This document shows, one piece after another, positions 1 to 5,602 of a stretch of DNA of 5,942 nt. Origin of the DNA: an uncultured Erysipelotrichaceae bacterium (GTDB lineage Bacteria > Bacillota_I > Bacilli_A > Erysipelotrichales > Erysipelotrichaceae); the NCBI GenBank assembly GCA_902795905.1, contig CADBMY010000185.1, forward strand, positions 1 to 5,942. The letters run 5' to 3'. How positions within the stretch are numbered: the first letter of the stretch is position 1; each line of letters begins with the position of its first letter. The notes under the pieces are model-generated. The model did no database searches, was not told where the DNA came from, and was given only the letters and a program-made list of their open reading frames with translations. The translations under genes were made by a program, and so were the position numbers.

Positions 1-24
1 CCTGAAGATGCAGTGATCTTCCGG
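1..24 (-). terminator. Imperfect hairpin directly after the isomerase stop, candidate terminator
   Basis: Arms at 1-9 and 16-24 form a 9-bp stem with one mismatch (8 of 9 positions pair) around a 6-nt loop. The stem begins immediately after the TAA at 25-27. A U-tract would have to lie just beyond the window, so it cannot be seen. Placement after the last gene of a run of co-directional genes fits an operon end, but a hairpin without a visible T-run is only suggestive. Confidence 0.4.
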
Positions 25-660
25 TTATTTCAGTTTTCTGACCACTTCCGCAAGTGCTTCATCCTTGCAGTCACGGAAGAAGTATTCGTCAAAGTGAGCA
101 CCGGCAAAGGCACCCTTGACCAGTTCCGGATCCAGATCATACAGGATATCTGCCAGCGGACGGAAAGCCTCTGCACGTACAGTATCCAGGATCTTCTTGT
201 TTCTCTGCTCAGGGACAACTCTCTCCTTCGGATAACCGCCGCCGAAGGGTTCGCTGAACAGCTTCTCAAAGATGTATTCCAGATTCAGTTCACCGCCCCA
301 GCCGAAGCCAAGCGCAAACGGAATGGAGATCGCATTGCCGTCGTTGATCTGGGCAAATGTATAGGCATCCAGAGGATTCTCAACATGTCCGCAGATCACA
401 CCGGGGAAGGAATTCAGCGCCAGCATTGCGCCTTCACCCGTACCGCAGCCGGTAACGACAAAGTCAGCAGCACCGGAATTCAGCAGAACAGCTGCCAGAA
501 TACCATTCTGAACGTATGTCAGCTGTGCTTCATCATCCGCACTGTACATACCGTAGTTGACGACTTCGTAACCCTTGGCATCCGCAACCTTGCGCAGAGC
601 TTTTTCAATCAGACTGTTTTTCGCAGCCTGTGAGTTTTCATTGATCAGAGCAATTCTCAT
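25..660 (-). CDS. RpiB/LacA/LacB-family sugar-phosphate isomerase-like protein
   Basis: A 211-residue soluble protein. Residues 1-125 match the RpiB/LacAB fold: MRIALINENSQAAKN at the N-terminus, VVTGCGTGEGAMLALNSFPG (68-87, aligning with the ICGTGxGxxIAANKxPG phosphate-binding loop, Cys72 at the E. coli RpiB Cys66 position), and INDGNAISI (105-113, aligning with HNDANVLAL). Classical RpiB is about 150 residues; this one has about 60 to 70 extra C-terminal residues (from about 140, rich in charged and aromatic residues, FGGGYPKERVVP onwards). Two usual active-site features differ: there is no Asp-His after the first strand (ENS instead), and Ile105 replaces the His before NDxN. From memory, a longer RpiB-like subfamily starting with ENSQAxKN exists in databases with only a generic isomerase name. 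It probably interconverts an aldose and ketose phosphate, substrate unknown. The ATG at 660 has only a weak ribosome binding site but agrees with the family start. It is the last gene of the cluster. Confidence 0.86.
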   Translation of the reverse strand: MRIALINENSQAAKNSLIEKALRKVADAKGYEVVNYGMYSADDEAQLTYVQNGILAAVLLNSGAADFVVTGCGTGEGAMLALNSFPGVICGHVENPLDAYTFAQINDGNAISIPFALGFGWGGELNLEYIFEKLFSEPFGGGYPKERVVPEQRNKKILDTVRAEAFRPLADILYDLDPELVKGAFAGAHFDEYFFRDCKDEALAEVVRKLK

Positions 661-678
661 ATCACACTATCTCGCTTT

Positions 679-712
679 CTTTACCACATAATACTATAGC
701 AGACTTTACCAC
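679..712. repeat. Two copies of a 9-bp direct repeat CTTTACCAC, 25 bp apart
   Basis: Exact copies lie at 679-687 and 704-712 (GTGGTAAAG on the coding strand), with a start-to-start distance of 25 bp. They bracket the extended -10-like element at 693-701, one copy upstream of it and one at the expected transcription start. The placement would suit a regulator binding site controlling the isomerase gene. The upstream copy overlaps the TAA of the 20-residue frame. Chance is possible for a 9-bp repeat, although an exact pair within 35 bp is not common. Confidence 0.35.
693..701 (-). promoter_or_regulatory. Extended -10-like promoter element ahead of the isomerase gene
   Basis: On the minus strand the sequence reads TGCTATAGT, which fits the extended -10 pattern TGnTATAAT at all but one base. 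Transcription would begin near 686, about 26 nt before the isomerase ATG. No recognisable -35 hexamer stands 17 or 18 bp upstream, which extended -10 promoters can tolerate. It could provide isomerase expression independent of the upstream genes. This is read from sequence only; A/T-rich gaps produce such matches by chance. Confidence 0.35.
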
Positions 713-768
713 TGCGGGTGGATGATCGCCTTTAATTTGCGGTCATTCATATCTCCTGCCGCTTTCAT
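706..768 (-). CDS. Possible 20-residue peptide or remnant upstream of the isomerase gene
   Basis: An ATG at 766-768 gives MKAAGDMNDRKLKAIIHPQW and a TAA at 706-708. The same frame is open upstream without an ATG to about 834 and would encode a Cys-containing stretch (KTCAACPVPLSNEQ). No good ribosome binding site precedes the first ATG; a GGAG lies just before the internal Met but too close (2 nt) to be convincing. Joined by one frameshift to the neighbouring 21-residue frame it would make a protein of about 40 residues, so this may be the tail of a decayed small gene. No family is recognised. Confidence 0.12.
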   Translation of the reverse strand: MKAAGDMNDRKLKAIIHPQW

Positions 769-772
769 CTGT

Positions 773-838
773 TCATTGCTCAGAGGCACAGGACATGCAG
801 CACAGGTCTTCTGCTGTTTTAAATATCTCCTCCGTCAT
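773..838 (-). CDS. Possible 21-residue peptide overlapping the end of the GH78-like gene
   Basis: An ATG at 836-838 opens a 21-codon frame ending in TGA at 773-775. It begins MTEEIFKTAEDLCCMSC, overlaps the last 20 bp of the hydrolase gene in another frame, and has a ribosome binding site AAGGA (844-848) with 5 nt spacing, so translational coupling is possible. The peptide is acidic and ends with a Cys cluster (CCMSC). I recognise no family. It may be a real small protein, the intact start of a gene disrupted by a frameshift (the frame open from 834 to 706 lies immediately alongside), or chance. Confidence is low because very short frames are common. Confidence 0.2.
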   Translation of the reverse strand: MTEEIFKTAEDLCCMSCASEQ

Positions 839-2300
839 CCGGTTCCTTCTCAGCATAGTACTTCCTCAGGAAATATGTGGGCGTACAGCTCCAGGCATGG
901 CAGAAACTGTTGACGATCAGTCCGCCGTACGGTGATACATACGGCTGTTCAGGATTGTATAATTCCCAGAATGTATCTGCGCCAAGTGCTGCCATCCCTC
1001 CCCAGTATTCATGCATGGCAGTATATGCTTCATCCTTCATCCCGGTATTGATCAGAGCCTGGATGTAATGATGATATGCATACGGGCTGTTCAGCTGTAC
1101 GGCATCTTTTATCTCCGGCAGTCTGCGCAGGATCTTTTCCGAGAGATCTCTGTCCGGCACCTCTGCCAGGATCATCCAGATCTGTGATGCCCAGGATATC
1201 TGCTGTTCCGGTCCGCTGACAAACATGCCTGTTTTCTCATCATAGAGACGCATGGCTGCAGCTGTCTTCATCTTCAGATCATTCTCCAGCTCAGTTGTAT
1301 CTTCCCCGCATTCCCTGCAGATCCTGATCAGGTCTCTTACGGCATAGATCCAGACCGCCTGTCCGCAGGCCTGTTTATCCAGTTCAAAATTCCAGTCCGC
1401 GAATATCCTGCCGGCTTTCTCCGTATCGATCATGCCTGTGGTGTCAAAGCAGTTCTTCAGCAGTTCATACTGACGCATGCATACAGGCTGCAGATCGCTC
1501 AGTGTTTCCCTGTCCCCGCTTTCACGGTAGTAATCACACAGGGTATTGATAAAGAAAAGCGTATAGTCAAACATCGTCTGATCATCACACTCCACCTGCG
1601 GTTCCAGAAATATATTGGAGGCCAGTCTTCCCTCATCCAGCGTACTGCCGGCGAACAGATACAGACATCTTTTCACCAGATCATTGTTCCGGAAGGTCTG
1701 ATAGTTCGCCAGGGCCTGAAGCCGGAGATCTCCGAGCCAGAGTCTGCGGTCGCGCTTCGGGCCATCCTCGAATACCTCCTGCATGCAGTTGCGGAGTGTA
1801 CGCTGCGATATCCTGTCCAGCACAAGATCATCTCCGGTAAACTGCACTGCCGGTACATTCCTGCTGTCAGCGCTTGTTACAGCTGTTAAGAACAGTTTTC
1901 TGATGACAGGCCGGTAATTCCCTGACGCATGCAGGATCCTGATCCTGACGTAACGGAATGCATATCTTCTGTTCAGCTGGCATACCGAGGGAACAACATC
2001 AAGATGAACGGTTTCTTTCTGGATCCAGCTCCTGGAGATCCAGCCGTGATACTCCTCCGGGTCCAGGTCCAGTTCTTCCCTGATCTCCGCAAACTGTACC
2101 GAGAAGGTCAGCGGCGCATCAGGGTGATGACCCTCATACCCGAAATCAATGCGCAGATATCCTGTATAATGGCTGCCAAAGTCATATATCACCTCTTCAC
2201 CATCTTCCATCGGCTTCCCTTCTCCGTCCAGTACGATCTCTTCGCGGAACAGAGCAGGTTTCAGCTCCTCAGCTTTCCTGAGAAAATATTCATTTCGCAT
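819..2300 (-). CDS. Glycoside hydrolase family 78-like enzyme (putative alpha-L-rhamnosidase), cytoplasmic
   Basis: A 493-residue protein with two recognisable parts. Residues about 1-150 form a beta-rich domain with VIYDFGSHYTGYLRIDF (37-53), FSVQFAEIREEL (66-77) and RRYAFRYVRI (111-120), the pattern of the GH78 N-terminal sandwich domain. Residues about 155-480 form the helical barrel with EDGPKRDRRLWLGD (178-191), corresponding to the DCPxRExxxWxGD motif of alpha-L-rhamnosidases, FADWNFELD (300-308), GADTFWELYNP (440-450) with Glu446 at the expected general-base position, and HAWSCTPTYFL (468-478). Asp179, Asp184 and Asp191 align with the substrate and catalytic acidic residues; Asp184 sits where the usual general acid is Glu. 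There is no signal peptide, so the enzyme should act on imported material. It is short for the family and ends 15 residues after the HAW motif, with no C-terminal sandwich domain. The start is set by GGAGG at 2307-2311, 6 nt from the ATG. Exact sugar specificity is uncertain; the family call is firm. Confidence 0.88.
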   Translation of the reverse strand: MRNEYFLRKAEELKPALFREEIVLDGEGKPMEDGEEVIYDFGSHYTGYLRIDFGYEGHHPDAPLTFSVQFAEIREELDLDPEEYHGWISRSWIQKETVHLDVVPSVCQLNRRYAFRYVRIRILHASGNYRPVIRKLFLTAVTSADSRNVPAVQFTGDDLVLDRISQRTLRNCMQEVFEDGPKRDRRLWLGDLRLQALANYQTFRNNDLVKRCLYLFAGSTLDEGRLASNIFLEPQVECDDQTMFDYTLFFINTLCDYYRESGDRETLSDLQPVCMRQYELLKNCFDTTGMIDTEKAGRIFADWNFELDKQACGQAVWIYAVRDLIRICRECGEDTTELENDLKMKTAAAMRLYDEKTGMFVSGPEQQISWASQIWMILAEVPDRDLSEKILRRLPEIKDAVQLNSPYAYHHYIQALINTGMKDEAYTAMHEYWGGMAALGADTFWELYNPEQPYVSPYGGLIVNSFCHAWSCTPTYFLRKYYAEKEPDDGGDI

Positions 2301-2415
2301 ATCAGACCTCCGTTACTCTTGTCAAAAGGCATTTTGAAAAGGAGCCGCCGCAGAATAGCTTCTGTCATGTCCTGAGAATGACATTCAAACGGACAATACT
2401 CCTTTGGTTCTTTGT
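2301..2415 (-). other. 115-bp gap before the GH78-like gene with two short inverted repeats
   Basis: This is the longest gap between the transporter genes and the hydrolase. It contains TGTCAT/ATGACA (arms 2363-2368 and 2378-2383, 9-nt loop) and TCAAAA/TTTTGA (arms 2322-2327 and 2332-2337, 4-nt loop). Neither is followed by a T-run on the transcribed strand, so neither looks like an intrinsic terminator. They may be weak RNA hairpins that process or protect the message between the transporter and enzyme parts, or operator half-sites, or chance. No convincing -10/-35 pair was found here. The right end carries the GGAGG of the hydrolase gene. Confidence 0.25.
2307..2311 (-). promoter_or_regulatory. 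Ribosome binding site of the GH78-like gene
   Basis: GGAGG on the minus strand stands 6 nt before the ATG at 2298-2300 and fixes the start. It shows that the short N-terminus, with no signal peptide and no extra accessory domain, is genuine and not a start-calling error. Confidence 0.7.
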
Positions 2416-3372
2416 TCAGTGTTTCAGCAGCTGCTTCAGTTTTCCTTCGTTATTCAGATAGATCAGGAATGTGACCATGAGCAGAGCTGAAACGATCTGC
2501 TGTGTAGACGAAGGAATATCCAGACGTATATATGTCAGCGAGATGGTTGCACTGGTCAGAGCACCAAGCAGATAGCCAACTTTATCACTGGTATACCTTC
2601 CGATGAAGCCTCCGATAAACATTGGCAGGAAGGCCATGAACATCGGTGAAATGGAGCCGAAGTTCAGTGACATGGTGATCGCACCGTTGTTCGTCGCCGA
2701 TATGAATCCCTGGGCACCCATCAGTGCTCCTGCGATCAGATAGCAGATCAGCGCATTCGGAACTTCACGTATACCGGTATTCACTGCCACTTTCTGTCCC
2801 GAGACAAGCGCCTTGTATTCGTAACCGAAGCTCGTGTGATCAAACACAGCAATCATCAGGATCAGTGCTGCAGCCGAGATCAGAAGATAGTTTGTGACTG
2901 TTCCAAAGCCCAGCAGTGCTGTATTTGACGCAAAGGATACACCATGTCCGCCTGTCAGCGTAAATGCCATGCCCTCGTAAAACAGTGCCATGCCAAGCGA
3001 TACAATGATAGGAGGCAGCTTAACGGTGACATATACAAATCCTGAAAGCAGACCAAGTATTCCTCCGATCACAACTGACAGTATCAGCATCACGACCGGT
3101 CCGGCATTCAGCTTCAGGGTGATCATGGAACTGATGACAGAGGAAAGAAGTGCTGCCGATCCGATTGAGAAATCAAATCTTCCCGAATTCAGATTGATCG
3201 ACAGTGCAAATGTTACCAGAAGTACATTTGCCCCGGCACGTACAAATGTGATCCTGCTGAGGGGTGACCCAAACAGGGATACACCGCAGCTCATACTGAT
3301 CAGCATGCATACGATCAGTACACCTGCCGGTATTGCCAGTGCACCGGCGATCCTCTTTCCTCTACTCATCAT
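2416..3372 (-). CDS. Sugar ABC transporter permease 2, divergent RbsC-like
   Basis: A 318-residue hydrophobic protein with helices at roughly 10-29, 46-60, 68-85, 91-117, 120-138, 160-177, 205-225, 243-258, 264-282 and 290-305. It keeps GRFDFSIGS (64-72), which corresponds to GxDLSxGS in RbsC-like permeases, and a cytoplasmic loop ALVSGQKVAVNTGI (188-201) like the AxGxNxxAAxxxGI loop. The later glycine motif is reduced: residues 246-270 read MFIGGFIGRYTSDKVGYLLGAL, without the double GG...GGxG seen in permease 1. It is most likely the second, non-identical half of the channel. Two ATGs stand in tandem (3370-3372 and 3367-3369). The GAGGTG ribosome binding site at 3374-3379 almost touches the first, while the second has better spacing, so the true protein may begin one residue later (317 residues). 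It follows the lipoprotein gene by 23 bp. Confidence 0.9.
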   Translation of the reverse strand: MMSRGKRIAGALAIPAGVLIVCMLISMSCGVSLFGSPLSRITFVRAGANVLLVTFALSINLNSGRFDFSIGSAALLSSVISSMITLKLNAGPVVMLILSVVIGGILGLLSGFVYVTVKLPPIIVSLGMALFYEGMAFTLTGGHGVSFASNTALLGFGTVTNYLLISAAALILMIAVFDHTSFGYEYKALVSGQKVAVNTGIREVPNALICYLIAGALMGAQGFISATNNGAITMSLNFGSISPMFMAFLPMFIGGFIGRYTSDKVGYLLGALTSATISLTYIRLDIPSSTQQIVSALLMVTFLIYLNNEGKLKQLLKH

Positions 3373-3373
3373 T

Positions 3374-3379
3374 CACCTC
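3374..3379 (-). promoter_or_regulatory. Ribosome binding site that favours the second ATG of permease 2
   Basis: GAGGTG on the minus strand leaves only 1 nt before the ATG at 3370-3372 but 4 nt before the ATG at 3367-3369. The spacing matches that of permease 1 (GAGGTG, 4 nt) when the second ATG is used, so the start at 3369 is the better choice. Confidence 0.6.
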
Positions 3380-3395
3380 GATATGTATTTACTAT

Positions 3396-4592
3396 CTATT
3401 TCTTGATCTCATCAAATGAATAAGCTGATACGAATTTTGCAAAGTCATCGTAGGAAGCGCCGATCAGTGTGTCGAGCTGTTCCTTGCTGTAAGCCGGATC
3501 TGTAACGGAAGAATCTACTTCGTAGTACTTCTTTGCGGTCTCCGCATCCTTTGCGACCCAGTAGCCCTGTGAGAGCGCAAATGCATTTCCTTCGCTGGTA
3601 CGGATCGGTTTGCCGTATGCTGCAGATAATGTTGCCGCGAAGATCGGACCGATCGAAGCAGAGAACTTACCTGCCAGATAGTTCAGTGTGCCTGCTTCCA
3701 TCAGACCTACGGAGTCTGCTGTATAGCAGTCGATATCACCAAGCATCTTTCCTTCAGGCTTAAATCCTGCAAATGTCACCTGTCCGGAGCCTACTGCCAG
3801 AAGTACTTCTACCTCGGGATCATTGGCTACAGCCGCCAGTTTGCCAAACCATGCATCGTCAAAGTCATATCCGGAGACTACACCGTTCAGCTCGATACTG
3901 CCGATCTTTCCTGTCGTTACTTCGCCGCCGTCAGCCATGATCTTTCCAACGATATCCATTCCCGTAACACCGTTATATGTTCCGTTTCCGGCATCGCACA
4001 TTGCTGCGAGCATACCTGCAGCACGGTAGATATGCATCTCCGTGAAGTATACAGAAGCACCTGTAAACATACCGAACTTTGTATAACCCTGGTCAAGGAA
4101 ATACTTAGCCATGTCATAACCTGTCTGATATTCGATCGAAAGATCCGGTCCGATGGCACCCACATAGTATTCATAGCCCTTGTAGGTCTCATACTGTTCA
4201 TCCGTCAGTGTACCTGTAGCTACGGCATAATAGATCTTCTCCGATTCACACTTTTCGATCTGTGCAGGTCTGTCTGCCGAAGCCATGGAGATGATCCCCT
4301 GGCAGTTATTGGCAATAAAGTTGTCGATCGCACTCTGTTCGGCAGCCGCATCCTTCAGCTCATCCGAGAACATGAACTCTACGTTGTATACGGATTTGAT
4401 ATAGTCCTCGTAATACGATCTGAAAGCCAATGCTTCAGCACTTGTTGTATCTGATACAAGTACACCGATCTTCACTGTCTTTGCGCTCGGATCTTCCGCC
4501 TGACCGCTTCCTCCGCCTGAACATGCGCCAAGGCAGAGTGCCATCATCAGCGAAAGCTGCAGAACCAAGAATTTCCTTAAAGATTTCATCAT
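3396..4592 (-). CDS. Sugar-binding lipoprotein of an ABC transporter (periplasmic-binding-protein-like)
   Basis: A 398-residue extracellular solute-binding protein. Residues 1-23 form a lipoprotein signal peptide (positive MMKSLRKF, then a hydrophobic core) ending in the lipobox LGAC with Cys24 as the lipidation site, followed by a flexible SGGGSGQAEDPS linker. The mature part starts with KTVKIGVLVSDTTSAEA (39-55), the first strand of a type I sugar-binding fold, followed by an NNCQGIISMAS strand-loop (95-105), typical of the RbsB/Peripla_BP_4 group. Overall sequence is divergent from ribose- or galactose-binding proteins, so the ligand is unknown. The start is an ATG-ATG pair (4590-4592 and 4587-4589); a GGGAGG ribosome binding site at 4598-4603 gives 5 and 8 nt spacing, so either start works. 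The gene lies between the two permease genes, with 31 bp before it and 23 bp after it. It is somewhat longer than typical RbsB-like proteins (about 300 residues). Confidence 0.93.
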   Translation of the reverse strand: MMKSLRKFLVLQLSLMMALCLGACSGGGSGQAEDPSAKTVKIGVLVSDTTSAEALAFRSYYEDYIKSVYNVEFMFSDELKDAAAEQSAIDNFIANNCQGIISMASADRPAQIEKCESEKIYYAVATGTLTDEQYETYKGYEYYVGAIGPDLSIEYQTGYDMAKYFLDQGYTKFGMFTGASVYFTEMHIYRAAGMLAAMCDAGNGTYNGVTGMDIVGKIMADGGEVTTGKIGSIELNGVVSGYDFDDAWFGKLAAVANDPEVEVLLAVGSGQVTFAGFKPEGKMLGDIDCYTADSVGLMEAGTLNYLAGKFSASIGPIFAATLSAAYGKPIRTSEGNAFALSQGYWVAKDAETAKKYYEVDSSVTDPAYSKEQLDTLIGASYDDFAKFVSAYSFDEIKK

Positions 4593-4597
4593 TCTTT

Positions 4598-4603
4598 CCT
4601 CCC
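4598..4603 (-). promoter_or_regulatory. Strong ribosome binding site of the binding lipoprotein
   Basis: GGGAGG on the minus strand is 5 nt from the first and 8 nt from the second of two tandem ATGs. A strong site fits the need for more binding protein than channel components. It does not decide between the two starts, which differ by one Met in the signal peptide. Confidence 0.75.
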
Positions 4604-4623
4604 TGATCTTTTCAGTATTCTAT

Positions 4624-5592
4624 TTATCTGGGCAGAATCTGTTTTCTGCTGTTAAGCATCGATACACTTACGACTAACAGGAATATAGCCGCTTTGACCA
4701 TCTGACTGATACCGGAGTCAAGATTCAGCACCAGCATGATCTGTGAGAGCATCGTCATGGAGAGTGCACCAACGGCAGCCGAAGTGATCCTGCTGCGGGC
4801 ACCTCCCGATACAGGCATACCGCCGAAGACGATGGATATAATGACATCCATGCCGACACTGCCTGCTGTATTGCGTGAAAGCGTAGGGGCATATACGATC
4901 GTCAGGAATGCACCGAGACCAACCCCGATGCCGGCCATCATGAAGCCGATCACCGACAGCTTCTTTGCGTTCATGCCGGTAAGCTTTGCGCAAAGCGGAT
5001 TCCCTCCGACAAACTTCTCCTGTCTGCCCAGCTTCATATAGTTGAATGTTGTGACACACAGGATCATGAACAGAGCCAGGACCAGCAGTCTGAACCACAC
5101 GTTATTGATACTGCGTACCGCTGCCGCAGGAACCTGTACCACATCACCTGTACCGTTGGCACGGATCAGAACCATGACAAGGGCATTCAGCAGCGACAGC
5201 ATCGCGATCGTTGTCACAAATACCGGAAGATTGAACACCGATGCCAGCAGCGAACTGATCAATGAGATCAGTACGGCACAGCCAAGACATACCGCCAGCA
5301 TCACCGCCAGACTCCCCGTCCGGTTAAATGCCATTGCGCCGACGATTGCACTGACGCACATGGATGCGCCGAGTGAGATATCAAATGCGCCAAGTGTATA
5401 GATATAGATTGCACCGGTTGCTACGACCATGGTGATGATCGACTGGTTCACAATATTTTTAAAACTGTATGACAGGTTGATATCCTTGACCAGTGCGATG
5501 ATCACGAATACAGCTGCCAGAAGGATCAGTCCGATCACAGGTGCCGCATTCAGAATACCTGCAGCATTTATTTTTCTCTGTCTGTTTTTCAT
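4624..5592 (-). CDS. Sugar ABC transporter permease 1, RbsC-like (BPD_transp_2 family)
   Basis: A 322-residue, strongly hydrophobic membrane protein with about eight to ten helices (approximately residues 15-35, 50-68, 74-88, 95-119, 123-143, 165-184, 212-234, 246-258, 266-290 and 298-314). Family landmarks are visible: the GAFDISLGA segment (68-76, matching the GxDLSxGS of RbsC-type permeases), the cytoplasmic loop KFVGGNPLCAKLTGMNAKKL (193-212, matching AxGGNxxAAxxxGI), and VFGGMPVSGGARSRI (255-269, matching the GGxSxxGGxG region that contacts the ATPase). It should form half of the membrane channel. The start at 5592 is fixed by a GAGGTG ribosome binding site at 5597-5602, which overlaps the ATPase stop codon, so the two genes are probably translationally coupled. 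The length is normal for the family. The substrate is not readable from the sequence. Confidence 0.94.
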   Translation of the reverse strand: MKNRQRKINAAGILNAAPVIGLILLAAVFVIIALVKDINLSYSFKNIVNQSIITMVVATGAIYIYTLGAFDISLGASMCVSAIVGAMAFNRTGSLAVMLAVCLGCAVLISLISSLLASVFNLPVFVTTIAMLSLLNALVMVLIRANGTGDVVQVPAAAVRSINNVWFRLLVLALFMILCVTTFNYMKLGRQEKFVGGNPLCAKLTGMNAKKLSVIGFMMAGIGVGLGAFLTIVYAPTLSRNTAGSVGMDVIISIVFGGMPVSGGARSRITSAAVGALSMTMLSQIMLVLNLDSGISQMVKAAIFLLVVSVSMLNSRKQILPR

Positions 5593-5596
5593 ACCG

Positions 5597-5602
5597 CACC
5601 TC
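5597..5602 (-). promoter_or_regulatory. Ribosome binding site of permease 1, overlapping the ATPase stop
   Basis: GAGGTG on the minus strand lies 4 nt before the permease ATG and shares bases with the TGA stop of the ATPase gene (5601-5603). This arrangement favours coupled translation of ATPase and permease and supports the 5592 start. Confidence 0.75.

Noticed and set aside
13..633. 206-residue plus-strand open frame lying across the isomerase gene
   Set aside because: It is fully antisense to a clear RpiB-family gene, has no recognisable domain, and follows from the codon use of the opposite strand.
2014..2045. CTGGATCCAG-like palindromic bases around 2020-2045
   Set aside because: They lie inside the conserved hydrolase coding region and are explained by its codons.
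2320..2325. Perfect TTGACA -35-like hexamer before the hydrolase gene
   Set aside because: With 17 bp spacing the -10 would be ATATGC overlapping the start codon, which is not a credible promoter.
1929..2375. 148-residue plus-strand frame across the start of the hydrolase gene
   Set aside because: It is antisense to conserved GH78 N-terminal domain codons, has no family match and no good ribosome binding site.
2990..3406. 138-residue plus-strand frame opposite permease 2
   Set aside because: The composition is a mirror of a membrane-protein gene; no domain is recognisable and the minus-strand gene is well supported.
4032..4454. 140-residue plus-strand frame opposite the binding-protein gene
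   Set aside because: It is fully antisense to the lipoprotein gene and lacks recognisable motifs.
5042..5401. 119-residue plus-strand frame opposite permease 1
   Set aside because: It is antisense to conserved permease motifs and is Thr/Ala/Arg-rich as expected of a shadow frame.
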